Source: Ideonella sp.
Lineage (GTDB): Bacteria; Pseudomonadota; Gammaproteobacteria; Burkholderiales; Burkholderiaceae_C
Assembly (NCBI GenBank): GCA_016721465.1
Contig: JADKIA010000030.1
Span: 310,001-374,000, forward strand
Length of the DNA: 64,000 nucleotides
Reading direction: 5' to 3'
A model generated the notes under the pieces. It searched no databases. It was not told where the DNA came from and was given only the letters and a program-made list of their open reading frames with translations. Both the position numbers and the translations under genes were made by a program. Shown piece after piece: positions 39,274 to 48,906 of the stretch (its first letter is position 1; each line of letters starts with the position of its first letter).

Positions 39274-40833
39274 TCAGAGGATCCGGCTCTTGTGCCCCGC
39301 CCAGTACTTGTCGCGCAGCGCCTTCTTGTAGAGCTTGCCGGTGGGCAGGCGCGGCAGTGCGTCGGTGAAGTCGATCGAGCGCGGGCATTTCTGGCGTGAC
39401 AGGTGTGCGGCGCAGAAGGCGATCAGCTCATCGGCCAGGCCGGGCTCGTTCAGGTGCTGTGGCATGGGTTGAACCACGGCCTTCACTTCTTCGCCCAGGT
39501 CTTCGTTGGGCACGCCGAACACCGCGGCGTCGGCCACCTTGGGGTGGGTGATCAGCAGGTTCTCGCACTCCTGCGGATAGATGTTCACGCCACCCGAGAT
39601 GATCATGAAGGTCGAGCGGTCGGTGAGGTAGAGGAAGCCGTCGGCATCCACATAGCCCACATCGCCCACGGTGCTCATGCTGCCGTCCGCCGAGCGGGTG
39701 AGGGCGGTGCGCTCGGGGTCGTTGAAGTAGACGAAAGGCGTGGCGGTCTTGAACCAGATCTCGCCCGACACGCCTTGTGCGCAGGGCTGGCCCATCTCGT
39801 CGAGGATGTGCAGGTCACCCAGCAGCACGCGGCCCACGCTGCCCCTGTGGGCCAGCCACTCGGCGCTGTCGCAGGCGGTGAAGCCCAGGCCCTCGGTGGC
39901 GCCGTAGTACTCGTGGATGATCGGGCCCCACCACGCGATCATCTGCTCCTTCACCTGAACGGGGCACGGCGCGGCGGCGTGGATGGCGGTCTCCAGGGAC
40001 TTCAGCGTGTACTTGTCTCGGGTGGCCTGCGGCAGCTTGAGCATGCGGCTGAACATGGTGGGCACCAGCTGCGAGTGCGTGACCTGGTACTGGTCCACCA
40101 GGGCCAGGTAGGCCTCCGGGTCGAAGTGCTCCATGACGATCGCGGTGCCGCCATGGCGGATGGTGAGTGCCACCGCGGCCTGCGGTGCCGAGTGGTACAG
40201 CGGCGCGGGCGACAGGTAGGTCAGGCCCTCGCGGTAACGCCACAGCTGGCTCAGGAAGGCAAACAGCGGCAGCGGCTGCGAGGGTGGGTTGTCGGGCAGC
40301 GGGCGTTGCACCCCCTTGGGCCGCCCCGTGGTGCCGCTGGAATAGAGCATGGCCGTGCCCAACCATTCGTCGGCGATGGGCGTGGTCGGGAAGGGCGCCA
40401 CGGCCTGGGCAAAGTCGACGAAGATGCCGTCGTCCGTACCGCCCGGCAAGCCGTCGACCACCAGGCACCTCAGTACCCGCGGGCAACTGCGCAGGGCCTC
40501 GCGCGCGATGCCCAGCTTGGCCTGCGAGGTGATCAGCACCTGGGCCTCGCAGTTGTTGACGATGTAGGCCAACTCCTCTGCGGTGAGGAAGGAATTGATG
40601 CAGGTGTAGTACAGGCCCGAGCGCTCGCCGGCGCAGCAGCTCTCGATGAAGCGGGCGTTGTTCTCCATGAACATCGCGTAGTGGTCGCCGCGCTTCAGGC
40701 CCAGCGAGCGCAACAGGTGCGCCAGGCGGTTGCTGCGCGCCTCGAGTTCGGCATAGGTGACCGACTCACCGCTGGCGGCCATGATGAAGGCCAGGCGATC
40801 GGGGTGCGACTTGGCGTGGATTCCGGGGTACAT
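39274..40833 (-). CDS. Acyl-CoA synthetase (AMP-forming)
   Basis: 519 residues from the ATG at 40833 (AGAGG RBS 6 nt upstream); a TTG two codons earlier is less likely. It is an ANL-superfamily enzyme: P-loop-like YSSGTTGRPKGV, the YYGATEG adenylate motif (about 313), the GDVGYVDADGFLYL hinge region and catalytic PTGKLYK near the C-terminus. It activates a carboxylic acid with ATP and CoA in the cytoplasm. The family is typical of fatty, aromatic or steroid side-chain catabolism in Burkholderiales. Convergent with the dehalogenase, so it may be controlled separately. Confidence 0.9.
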   Translation of the reverse strand: MYPGIHAKSHPDRLAFIMAASGESVTYAELEARSNRLAHLLRSLGLKRGDHYAMFMENNARFIESCCAGERSGLYYTCINSFLTAEELAYIVNNCEAQVLITSQAKLGIAREALRSCPRVLRCLVVDGLPGGTDDGIFVDFAQAVAPFPTTPIADEWLGTAMLYSSGTTGRPKGVQRPLPDNPPSQPLPLFAFLSQLWRYREGLTYLSPAPLYHSAPQAAVALTIRHGGTAIVMEHFDPEAYLALVDQYQVTHSQLVPTMFSRMLKLPQATRDKYTLKSLETAIHAAAPCPVQVKEQMIAWWGPIIHEYYGATEGLGFTACDSAEWLAHRGSVGRVLLGDLHILDEMGQPCAQGVSGEIWFKTATPFVYFNDPERTALTRSADGSMSTVGDVGYVDADGFLYLTDRSTFMIISGGVNIYPQECENLLITHPKVADAAVFGVPNEDLGEEVKAVVQPMPQHLNEPGLADELIAFCAAHLSRQKCPRSIDFTDALPRLPTGKLYKKALRDKYWAGHKSRIL

Positions 40834-41096
40834 GGGCAACCTCTATACCGCTGTTGATCGATGGGCCACGGTAGCACCGAGCGCGCTGTTCGAGAACGAG
40901 GGAAGCCCCGCATCTGTCCGTGGTGACGAGGCATTGCAGCGAACGGGATTGCGGTTGACATCCCATGAAGAAATATGGTCGCCGCCCATCGTCAACCCTG
41001 GATTGACCCTGGCGTTGTGGACACAAGCCGGACGATTGTCAGGCCCGCTCAGGAGAGTCGGAGCACCAACGAGTCTCGCTTGAATCGGAACCCACC

Positions 41097-41444
41097 ATGA
41101 CCACCACCAAGTCGCTCTTCGTCGCCACCCTGTTGGCGGGCGTTGCCGCACTGTCGTTCGCACAGACCCCGGCTGTGCCTGCGCCTGCTGCCAAGGCGCC
41201 GCCCACGCCCCCGGTCACCACGGCCGCACCGGCTGCTGTTGCTGCGAAGGCTGCGCCTGCGGCGCCTGCCGCGGCTGCCACCCAAGCCTCGCCCACCGCC
41301 GCTGCCGCGACGGCTGACACGGGCACCAAGCCCGCCAAGCACAAGCGCCACGGCCAGAAGCACCATGGCAAGAAGGGCACGGCGGCGCCCACCGTGCCGG
41401 CCGCCACGGCGGCTCCGGTTGCCGCGTCGGGCGCCAAGAAGTAA
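41097..41444 (+). CDS. Small Ala/Pro-rich exported protein with basic His/Lys tail
   Basis: 115 residues. A signal peptide covers about 1-22 (cleavage near SFA-QT). The mature part is almost all Ala, Pro and Thr, with one basic patch KPAKHKRHGQKHHGKK (about 78-93). No folded domain is evident. Proteins like this are common in betaproteobacteria and may bind metal, nucleic acid or the cell wall, but function is unknown. It has a strong terminator 16 nt after the stop, so it is a monocistronic gene. Confidence 0.7.
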   Translation: MTTTKSLFVATLLAGVAALSFAQTPAVPAPAAKAPPTPPVTTAAPAAVAAKAAPAAPAAAATQASPTAAAATADTGTKPAKHKRHGQKHHGKKGTAAPTVPAATAAPVAASGAKK

Positions 41445-41460
41445 GCCGCCTACTCAAGGC

Positions 41461-41490
41461 AAAGGGGCCGAGCGCATCGGCCCCTTTTTT
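41461..41490 (+). terminator. Rho-independent terminator
   Basis: 11-bp stem AAAGGGGCCGA/TCGGCCCCTTT with a 5-nt loop, followed by a run of Ts (six T in all, part paired). Located 16 nt after the stop of the small exported protein gene. It is the clearest intrinsic terminator in the window. Because the stem starts with As, it may also work for leftward transcription from the convergent MFS gene. Confidence 0.92.
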
Positions 41491-41589
41491 CGTTCGTTGT
41501 GGATGCGACGGCAGGCCGCTGTCCACCTCCACCGCACACACGGTGCAGCGCACATGCCGGCCCCTTGCGGCACCCGGACGGCGTGGTGC

Positions 41590-42759
41590 TCACGTCGCGG
41601 GCCAGCGCGTTCGAGGCGACAGCGCGCGCGCCGCGAACCAGCCCAGGACCACCAGCGGCAGGCCGACGCCGAAGGACCAGCGGATGCCCCACTGCGTGGC
41701 CACAAAGCCGAGCAGCGGCGGGCCCACCAGGAAAGCGATGAAGGACGTTTGGGCCAGCGCGGCCACGTTCACCGCCGCGGGGCGGTCCGTGGCCTGGGCA
41801 GCGGCCGACATGGCCAAGGGAAAGATCGCGCTCGTGCCCACGCCCATCAAGGCGAAGCCGGCAATGGCCACGGCAAGGTGTGGCGCGGTCAGCACCATCA
41901 CGGCGCCCAGGCCCATCAGCACCAGCAGCGTGCGCGCCACGCGCACGGGCTGGTAACGTTCCACGAAACGGTCGGCCATCAGGCGAGCGACGGCTTGCGC
42001 GCCCGCACCCGCCGCCACCGCCGCGCCGGCCAGGAACGGTGCGCCATTGAACACATCGCGCACATAGATGGCCGACCACTCGGCGCCTGCGCCTTCGAGC
42101 ACCATGGCCGCCAGCGTGGCCGCGACCAGTACCAAGGTTGCCGCAGTCGGTCGGGCCCAATGCGGTGCCTCGCCCGCGTGGGCATCGGGGCGGTGCGCGG
42201 CGGGTTCAAGTCCGCCCAGCAGCAGCAGGCACAGGGCGGTCACAACGGCCACCATCACCACCAGGTGCAGCTGTGGGCCGAGCCCGATTTGCGCGAAGCC
42301 GGCGCCCACCAGCCCGGCCGCAAAGAAGCCGATGCTCCAGAACGCGTGGGCGCGGCTCATGATGCGCCGGCCAAGCTGGTGTTCCACACGGTCGGCCTCG
42401 AGGTTGACCACGATCTCCACTGCGCCAATGCACAGCCCTGCCGGGATCAACAGCGCGAACAGCATGGCCGGGCCGCGCGCCCAGGTGGCCGCGGCAAAGC
42501 AGGCCCCCATCCCAGGGATCAAGGCCAACAGCACCGCGCGGTGACCGATGTGATCCAGCCAGCGGCTGACCAAGGTCAGCGACACCATCGTGCCGCAGGC
42601 CGTGCCCACCAGGGCCATGCCCAGTTCGCGCTCGGTCGCACCCATCGCGCGCTGCAGGTCACCCAGGCGCGGAAACAGGCCGCCCAGCGCCAGCGCGTAG
42701 AGGAAGAACGCGCTGTACACGCGTTGGGCGGCGCTCAAGGGCGGGGGGGTGCGGATCAA
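41590..42759 (-). CDS. MFS transporter (YbjJ-like)
   Basis: 389-residue membrane protein with about 12 transmembrane helices and a long loop after helix 6. The N-terminus begins FFLYALALGGLFPRLGDLQRAMG, as in the YbjJ-type inner membrane group; family members keep EADRVE...GRRIMSRAHAFWSIG in the middle. The start is uncertain: the conserved N-terminus is reached only from a TTG at 42759 and no in-frame ATG lies close by. Substrate unknown. Confidence 0.82.
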   Translation of the reverse strand: MIRTPPPLSAAQRVYSAFFLYALALGGLFPRLGDLQRAMGATERELGMALVGTACGTMVSLTLVSRWLDHIGHRAVLLALIPGMGACFAAATWARGPAMLFALLIPAGLCIGAVEIVVNLEADRVEHQLGRRIMSRAHAFWSIGFFAAGLVGAGFAQIGLGPQLHLVVMVAVVTALCLLLLGGLEPAAHRPDAHAGEAPHWARPTAATLVLVAATLAAMVLEGAGAEWSAIYVRDVFNGAPFLAGAAVAAGAGAQAVARLMADRFVERYQPVRVARTLLVLMGLGAVMVLTAPHLAVAIAGFALMGVGTSAIFPLAMSAAAQATDRPAAVNVAALAQTSFIAFLVGPPLLGFVATQWGIRWSFGVGLPLVVLGWFAARALSPRTRWPAT

Positions 42760-42827
42760 GGGGTGGCAGCGCGCGGGCGGTGGCGGGTGGCCCCATCATC
42801 GCATCGGCATGACCACGGCCATGAACC

Positions 42828-45800
42828 TCACGCCGATGCGGACGCCGCCGTCGCGCTGCCGCGCCTGAGCAATGCATACACCGCCGGCACGATGAACAGC
42901 GACAACAGCGGTGCGGTGACCATGCCCCCCAGCATGGGCGCGGCGATGCGGCTCATCACCTCCGAGCCCGTGCCCGTGCCCCAGACGATCGGCACCAGGC
43001 CGGCCAGGATCACGGCCACCGTCATGGCCTTGGGCCGTACGCGCAACACCGCACCCTCGCGGATGGCCTCGTCCACCAGCGCGGGCGAATGCACCGCGCC
43101 GCTCGCGAGGCGGTCCTGCAGCGCATGCTTCAGGTACAGCAGCATCACCACGCCGAACTCGGCGGCCACGCCCGCCAGTGCGATGAAGCCCACGCCGGTG
43201 GCCACCGACATGGCGTAGCCCAGCAAGTACAGAAACCAAACACCGCCGATGAGCGCAAACGGCAAGGTCGCCATGATCAGCACCGCCTCGTCGATGCGGC
43301 CGAAGGTGAGGACCAGCAGCACGAAGATGATCAGCAGTGTGGCGGGCACCACCACTTTCAGGCGGGCGTTGGCGCGCTCGAGGTACTCGAACTGGCCGGA
43401 GTAGGCCACCGACATGCCCGTGTCCAGCTTCACGTCCTTCGCCACGGCAGCCCGCAGGTCATTGGCCACCGAGGCCAGATCGCGGGAGCTTTCGCCTTGT
43501 GGCACATCGATGAACACCCAGCCCGAGGGCCGCGCGTTCTCGCTCTTGAGCATCGGCGGCCCGTCGGTGATCAGCACCTTGGCCACGCTGCCCAGCGTGA
43601 TCTGCTGGCCCATGGGCGTGAGGATGGGCAGCGCCACCAGGCGCTGTGGCGTGTCGCGCCACTCGCGCGGGTAGCGCAGGCTCACCGGATAGCGCGCACG
43701 GCCTTCCACCGTCTCGGTGACGTTGTCGCCGCCGATGGCGCCAGCCACGATGGCCTGCAGCTCGGCGATGTTCAGGCCGTAGCGTGCTGCGGCGGCGCGG
43801 TCGATCTGCACGTCGATGTAGCGGCCGCCGGTCAGGCGCTCGGCCAATGCGGACGACACACCGGGCACGCCCTTGGCGATCTGCTCGATGCGTGCGGCCA
43901 CGCGGTCGATGGCTGCGAGATCGGGTCCAGTCACCTTCACGCCGATGGGGCTCTTGATGCCGGTGGCCAGCATGTCGATGCGGTTGCGGATCGGCGGCAC
44001 GAACAGGTTGGACAGGCCCGGCACCTTCACCGCGCGGTCGAGCTCCTCCACCAGTTTGGCCGGCGTCATGCCGGGCCGCCACTGTTCGCGCGGCTTCAAC
44101 TGGATGGTGGTTTCGAACATCTCGATCGGGGCCGGGTCGGTGGCCGTCTCGGCGCGACCGGCCTTGCCGAACACGCGGTCCACCTCGGGCACGCTCTTGA
44201 TCATGCGGTCGGTGAGTTGCAGCAATTCGCTCGCCTTCTGGGTCGACAAGCCGGGCAATGCCGAGGGCATGTACAGCAGATCACCCTCGTCGATCAGCGG
44301 CAGGAATTCGCCGCCCAGCCGCATCAACGGCCAAGCCGTGGTGGCCAGCAGCGCCAGCGCGATCAACAGCGTGGCCTTGGGCCATCTCAGCACCCACTCC
44401 AGTGCCGGTTGGTAGACCGCGATCAGCGCGCGCGTGATGGGGTTGCGCTGCTCGTCGGGGATGCGGCCGCGGATCCAGTAGCCCATCAGCACCGGGATCA
44501 GGGTGACGGACAGCCCGGCGGCCGCCGCCATCGCGTAGGTCTTGGTGAAGGCCAGCGGGCCGAAGAGGCGCCCTTCCTGCGCCTCCAGCGTGAACACCGG
44601 GATGAAGGACAGCGTGATGATCAGCAGCGAGAAGAACAACGCCGGGCCCACCTCGACCGCGGCCTCGGTCATCACCTGCCAACGCTCTTCGCCCACCAAG
44701 GCGCGGTCGGGATTCGCGTGTTGCCACGCCTCCAGTTTCTTGTGCGCGTTCTCGATCATCACCACCGCGGCGTCCACCATCGCACCGATGGCAATCGCGA
44801 TGCCGCCCAAGGACATGATGTTGGCGTTGATGCCCTGGTAGCGCATCACCAGAAAGGCCGCCATCACCCCCAGCGGCAGCGCGATGATGGCCACCAGCGC
44901 CGAGCGCAGGTGCCACAGGAACACCACGCACACGGCGGCCACCACCGCAAACTCTTCCAGCAGCTTGTGTGAAAGGTTGGAGATGGCGCGCTCGATCAAG
45001 GCGCTGCGGTCGTAGGTGGTGACGATCTCCACGCCCTGCGGCAGGCTGGCCTGCAGCTCGGCCAGCTTGGCCTTCACGGCCTGGATCGTGGTCTGCGCGT
45101 TCTTGCCCGAGCGCAGGATCACCACGCCACCGGCCACCTCACCCTGGCCGTCCAGCTCGGCGATGCCGCGGCGCATCTCGGGGCCTACCTGCACGGTGGC
45201 CACATCACCCAGGCGCACGGGGATGCCACCACGTGCGGCCAAGGGCACGGCGCGGAAGTCGTCCAGGGTCTTGAGGTAGCCGCTGGCACGCACCATGTAC
45301 TCGGTCTCGGCCAGCTCGAGCACCGAGCCGCCGGTTTCCTGGTTGCCGGCCATCAACGCGTCGCGGGTCTGCGCATAGGTCACGTTGTACGCGGCCAGCT
45401 TCGACGGGTCCAGTACCACCTGGTACTGGCGCACCATGCCGCCCACGCTGGCCACCTCGGCCACGTTGGGCAGGCCCTTGAGCTCGTATTTGAGGAACCA
45501 GTCCTGCAGGCTGCGCAGCTGGCTCAGGTCGTTGCGGCCGGTCTTGTCGACCAGCGCGTACTGAAAGATCCAGCCCACGCCGGTGGCGTCGGGGCCCAAC
45601 GAGGTCTTGGCGCTCGCGGGCAGGCGGCCCTGCACCTGGTTCAGGTATTCCAGCACCCGTGAGCGGGCCCAGTACAGGTCGGTGCCATCGTCGAACAGCA
45701 CGTAGACGAAGCTGTCGCCGAAGAACGAGAAGCCGCGCACGGTCTTTGCGCCCGGCACCGACATCATGGTCGTGGCCAGCGGATAGGTGACCTGGTTCTC

Positions 45801-45983
45801 CACGATCTGTGGCGCCTGGCCCGGGTAGCTGGTGCGGATGATCACCTGCACGTCGGACAGATCGGGCAGCGCGTCGACGGGCGTGTTGCGCAGGCCCCAG
45901 ACCCCCCAGGCCGTCAGACCGAGGGTGGCCAGCAGCACCAGCAGCCGGTTGGCCACCGACCAGCGGATGAGCCGGGCGATCAT
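42828..45983 (-). CDS. cusA: CusA-type Cu(I)/Ag(I) RND efflux transporter
   Basis: 1051 residues, full length for the heavy-metal efflux RND family (12 transmembrane helices, two large periplasmic loops). The metal-binding methionine triad of E. coli CusA (M573, M623, M672) aligns exactly with M572 (YMPSALPG), M622 (PIEMFETT) and M671 (NRIDMLATG). The proton-relay Asp is in AMVDAAVVMIE (D404). These point to monovalent copper/silver rather than Co/Zn/Cd. ATG at 45983 overlaps the cusB stop (ATGA), so translation is coupled. It pumps metal from periplasm or cytoplasm through CusB and the outer-membrane channel. Last gene of the operon. Confidence 0.95.
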   Translation of the reverse strand: MIARLIRWSVANRLLVLLATLGLTAWGVWGLRNTPVDALPDLSDVQVIIRTSYPGQAPQIVENQVTYPLATTMMSVPGAKTVRGFSFFGDSFVYVLFDDGTDLYWARSRVLEYLNQVQGRLPASAKTSLGPDATGVGWIFQYALVDKTGRNDLSQLRSLQDWFLKYELKGLPNVAEVASVGGMVRQYQVVLDPSKLAAYNVTYAQTRDALMAGNQETGGSVLELAETEYMVRASGYLKTLDDFRAVPLAARGGIPVRLGDVATVQVGPEMRRGIAELDGQGEVAGGVVILRSGKNAQTTIQAVKAKLAELQASLPQGVEIVTTYDRSALIERAISNLSHKLLEEFAVVAAVCVVFLWHLRSALVAIIALPLGVMAAFLVMRYQGINANIMSLGGIAIAIGAMVDAAVVMIENAHKKLEAWQHANPDRALVGEERWQVMTEAAVEVGPALFFSLLIITLSFIPVFTLEAQEGRLFGPLAFTKTYAMAAAAGLSVTLIPVLMGYWIRGRIPDEQRNPITRALIAVYQPALEWVLRWPKATLLIALALLATTAWPLMRLGGEFLPLIDEGDLLYMPSALPGLSTQKASELLQLTDRMIKSVPEVDRVFGKAGRAETATDPAPIEMFETTIQLKPREQWRPGMTPAKLVEELDRAVKVPGLSNLFVPPIRNRIDMLATGIKSPIGVKVTGPDLAAIDRVAARIEQIAKGVPGVSSALAERLTGGRYIDVQIDRAAAARYGLNIAELQAIVAGAIGGDNVTETVEGRARYPVSLRYPREWRDTPQRLVALPILTPMGQQITLGSVAKVLITDGPPMLKSENARPSGWVFIDVPQGESSRDLASVANDLRAAVAKDVKLDTGMSVAYSGQFEYLERANARLKVVVPATLLIIFVLLVLTFGRIDEAVLIMATLPFALIGGVWFLYLLGYAMSVATGVGFIALAGVAAEFGVVMLLYLKHALQDRLASGAVHSPALVDEAIREGAVLRVRPKAMTVAVILAGLVPIVWGTGTGSEVMSRIAAPMLGGMVTAPLLSLFIVPAVYALLRRGSATAASASA

Positions 45984-47557
45984 CGCGGGGCTCCCGAGGC
46001 GGCCGCCGCGGCGGGGGCCGCGCCCAGCGGCTTGATGTGCGTGATGACGAAGCCGGCGTCGCCCTTGCTGAAGCTGAACTCCACCGCCTGCCCGGGCTTC
46101 AAGCCCTTGGCCAGCGTGGCATCGCTCAGGTTGAAGGGCATGGTCATCGCGGGCCACTTCAGCGCGGGAACCGGCTCATGCTGCAGCGTGATCACGTCGC
46201 CTTCGATCTCGTCGACCTTGCCCTTGGCCTGGTAGACCATGGGCGCGGCAGCCGCCGGGGCAAGCGCAGAAGCCGCGGATGCAACGGGTGCAGCACTGCG
46301 CGCCATCACGCCCTGCAGGCTGGCTTCGGAGTCGATCAGGAACTGGCCCGACGCCACCACCTGCTGGCCGGCCACGAGGCCGCTGCGCACGACGATCTGT
46401 TCACCCACCTGCTCACCGATCTCCACCTCCACCGGGCGGAAACGGCCGGCCTGCTCGGACACATACACCAGCGCGCGCTGGCCGGTGCGGATCACGGCCT
46501 CGGCCGGCACCACCAGGGCCTGGCGCGGCGCGCCGCGCAAGCGCACCTGCGCGAACAGGCCGGCGCGCAGACGCTGGCCCGGGTTGGGCAACTCGATGCG
46601 CAAGCGCAAGGTGCGCGTCTCGCGGTTGGCCTCGGGCAGCACGGCGGCCACCTTGCCTTTCACCACTTCGCCGGGCAGTGCCGGAAAGCGGGCCTCCACG
46701 ACCTGGCCCGGCATCACCGTGGCGGCCAGGGCCTCGGGCAGTGCGGCCTCCAGCCACACTTGCCCCAAGCCGTTGATGCGGGCCAGTGTCATGCCCGGGG
46801 CGAGCGTCATGCCGGCGCGCACCATCAGTTCGGTGATCACACCGCCCGTGGGGGCGGTGATGGTCTGCAGCGCGGTGGGCTGGCCCGTCTTGTCGGCGTG
46901 GTCGATCAGGTTCATCGGCATGCCCAGCAGCACCAGGCGCTGACGCGCTGCACGGGTGAGACCGGCGTCGCCCGTGGCCTTGACGGCCAGGTACTCCTGC
47001 TGCGCGCCCAGCCAATCCGGGTTGAGCACGTCCACCAGCGGCGCGCCGGCGGCGATCACGTCGCCGGGCGCGCGGGCGTAGACGCGCTCGACGAAGCCGG
47101 CGGTGCGCGACTGCACGATGGCGATGTCGCGTTCATTGAGCAGCACCGTGCCCACCGCCTCGATGGACGCGCCGATGGCGCGTTGCTCCACCGTGGCCAG
47201 GCGCAGCCCCAGCGCCTGCTGCGCCTGGGTGGAGATGGCCAGGGTCGGCCCCTGGCTGGCATCGCCTCGTGCGCCGGGGTCGGACTCGTCGGCGTAGCGC
47301 GGCACGAGCTGCATGTCCATGAAGGGCGACTTGCCGGGCTTGTCGAACTTCTGCCCGGGCACCATGGGGTCGTACCAATAGAGCACCTTGCGCTGGGAGG
47401 CAGCGGACGATGCGCTGGTGCCCGCGGCCATCGGCGCCGCCGCGGTGTCGGTGGCGGGTTGGTGCCGGCCCACGGCCAGCACGCCGAGCCCGCCGACCAC
47501 CAGGCCGCCGGCCACGAGCACCAGATTGAACGCCAGGCGTTGGGGTTGTGTGTTCAT
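45980..47557 (-). CDS. cusB: CusB-type adaptor with fused C-terminal CusF domain
   Basis: 525 residues from the ATG at 47557; GGAG lies 8 nt upstream, and the GTG at 47566 overlaps that RBS, so it is rejected. A signal-anchor helix (about 10-30) is followed by the heavy-metal binding segment YWYDPMVPGQKFDKPGKSPF, with M65, M80 and M82 at the spacing of the CusB copper site. The central part is a periplasmic adaptor (hairpin, lipoyl and beta-barrel regions). The last about 90 residues form a CusF-like domain: HEPVPALKWPAMTM keeps the H, W, M, M ligands at CusF spacing. So chaperone and adaptor are one polypeptide. Confidence 0.93.
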   Translation of the reverse strand: MNTQPQRLAFNLVLVAGGLVVGGLGVLAVGRHQPATDTAAAPMAAGTSASSAASQRKVLYWYDPMVPGQKFDKPGKSPFMDMQLVPRYADESDPGARGDASQGPTLAISTQAQQALGLRLATVEQRAIGASIEAVGTVLLNERDIAIVQSRTAGFVERVYARAPGDVIAAGAPLVDVLNPDWLGAQQEYLAVKATGDAGLTRAARQRLVLLGMPMNLIDHADKTGQPTALQTITAPTGGVITELMVRAGMTLAPGMTLARINGLGQVWLEAALPEALAATVMPGQVVEARFPALPGEVVKGKVAAVLPEANRETRTLRLRIELPNPGQRLRAGLFAQVRLRGAPRQALVVPAEAVIRTGQRALVYVSEQAGRFRPVEVEIGEQVGEQIVVRSGLVAGQQVVASGQFLIDSEASLQGVMARSAAPVASAASALAPAAAAPMVYQAKGKVDEIEGDVITLQHEPVPALKWPAMTMPFNLSDATLAKGLKPGQAVEFSFSKGDAGFVITHIKPLGAAPAAAAASGAPR

Positions 47558-47562
47558 GTCGC

Positions 47563-48822
47563 TCACTCCGCGATCAAGGTGGTCAGGCGCACGCGCAGCG
47601 CAGTGCGTTGGGCGTCCAGGTCCAGCAGGCGCAGGCGCAGCTCGACCGCATCGCGGCGGGCCGTGAGCACCGCGCCCAGGTCGCTGCGGCCGGCCTGGTA
47701 GCTGGCCATCAGCAGGTTCACGCGCTCGGCGGCCAGCGGCAGGCCCTGGGATTCCAAACGCACACGTTGCGCGTCCAGGGCCTGCAGCTCGGCCAGCTGC
47801 ATGTCCAGCTCTTCGCGGTGCCGTCGCATCACGTCCTCGCGCTCGGCCTCGATGCGCTCGATGTCCTTCAGCTTGGCCGCGAGCTGAGGTCGCTGGCGCT
47901 GCTCGCGGTTCCAGGGCAGGTCGAAGCTGAGCTGGAAGGAGACCATGTCGCCGTACTGCGCGCCGCGCCGCTGGTAGGCCACTTCCCAGGCCCAGTCGCC
48001 GCGCTGTTCGGCATCGGCCTCGCTGGCCTCGGCGCGCGCCATGGCGCTCATCGGTGCGTAGGGGGCGATCTCGGCATGGCGGTGCATGTCGGCACGGGTC
48101 TGCTCGGCGGCCACGCTGATGGGCGGCGGTGCGCCTTCCAGCGGCTCGTCGGCCCGCGAGCCCACCCAGCGGCGCAGCGAGGTGCGGGCTTTGGCGATGT
48201 CGCGCTGCAGGTCGTCCTGCCGGTCGGCCAGCATCAGCGCATCCTGCCGTGCCATCGTGCGTTCGGCGGGCATGGCCTTGCCGTTGGCGATGCGGGCGTC
48301 CAGCGTGTCCTGCAGCAGCTGGTTCTCACGCACCAGTTCAGCCAATTGCTTCGCGCGGGCCTCGGCGTAGTAGCTGGCCACCCAGGCCAGTGCGGCGTCG
48401 CGCCGTACGGCCAGTTCGGCCACCGCCAGCATGGTGCGCTCACGATCGATGCGGGCCAGGGCGCCCGCCACGCGGGCTGCGCGCTTGGGCGCGTTGGGCA
48501 CCTCCTGCATCAGGCCGATGCGCTGCATGGTCATGAAGTCGCGCGTCAGCGCGTAGCGGTCCGGCCCGCCGATGGGCAGGTTTTCCACGCCGACTGACAG
48601 GCGCGGATCGGGCAGCGTGCCGGCGGCCGCCTGCTGGGCCTGTGCTCCAGCCAGCGCGTGCTGCTGTGCCAGCAGCGCCGGGGCGCGCTCGCGGGCCAGG
48701 CGCGTGGCCTCGTCGAAACCCAGCCCGGCGTTGGCCGGGCCCGGGGTGGTCAGTGCAGCGACCAGCCACACCGCGGTGGCGGCGTGCGCGGCGCGGCGCG
48801 TCGTGCGATTCGGGTATCCCAT
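47563..48822 (-). CDS. CusC-type TolC-family outer-membrane channel protein
   Basis: 419 residues. A signal peptide covers about 1-32 (cleavage near ANA-GL). The rest is long amphipathic helices of the OEP/TolC family (two repeats, GLGFDEATRLARERAPALLA and later DAQRVRLESQGLPLAAERVNL). The mature N-terminus has no Cys, so it is not lipidated as E. coli CusC is. It overlaps nothing but ends 5 nt before the cusB start. It forms the outer-membrane exit duct of the tripartite pump. Confidence 0.9.
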   Translation of the reverse strand: MGYPNRTTRRAAHAATAVWLVAALTTPGPANAGLGFDEATRLARERAPALLAQQHALAGAQAQQAAAGTLPDPRLSVGVENLPIGGPDRYALTRDFMTMQRIGLMQEVPNAPKRAARVAGALARIDRERTMLAVAELAVRRDAALAWVASYYAEARAKQLAELVRENQLLQDTLDARIANGKAMPAERTMARQDALMLADRQDDLQRDIAKARTSLRRWVGSRADEPLEGAPPPISVAAEQTRADMHRHAEIAPYAPMSAMARAEASEADAEQRGDWAWEVAYQRRGAQYGDMVSFQLSFDLPWNREQRQRPQLAAKLKDIERIEAEREDVMRRHREELDMQLAELQALDAQRVRLESQGLPLAAERVNLLMASYQAGRSDLGAVLTARRDAVELRLRLLDLDAQRTALRVRLTTLIAE

Positions 48823-48906
48823 GTCATGTCCTTCACGGCCAAGCCAGCCCTCCGGCGAAGGGTGCGCCGCCCCGGGGGCAGCACACCGCCAACGCGCGGC
48901 GACAGG

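Noticed and set aside
40955..40960. TTGACA as a -35 element between the acyl-CoA synthetase and the small exported protein
   Set aside because: No -10 hexamer at 16-18 nt spacing is present downstream, so it is not reported as a promoter.
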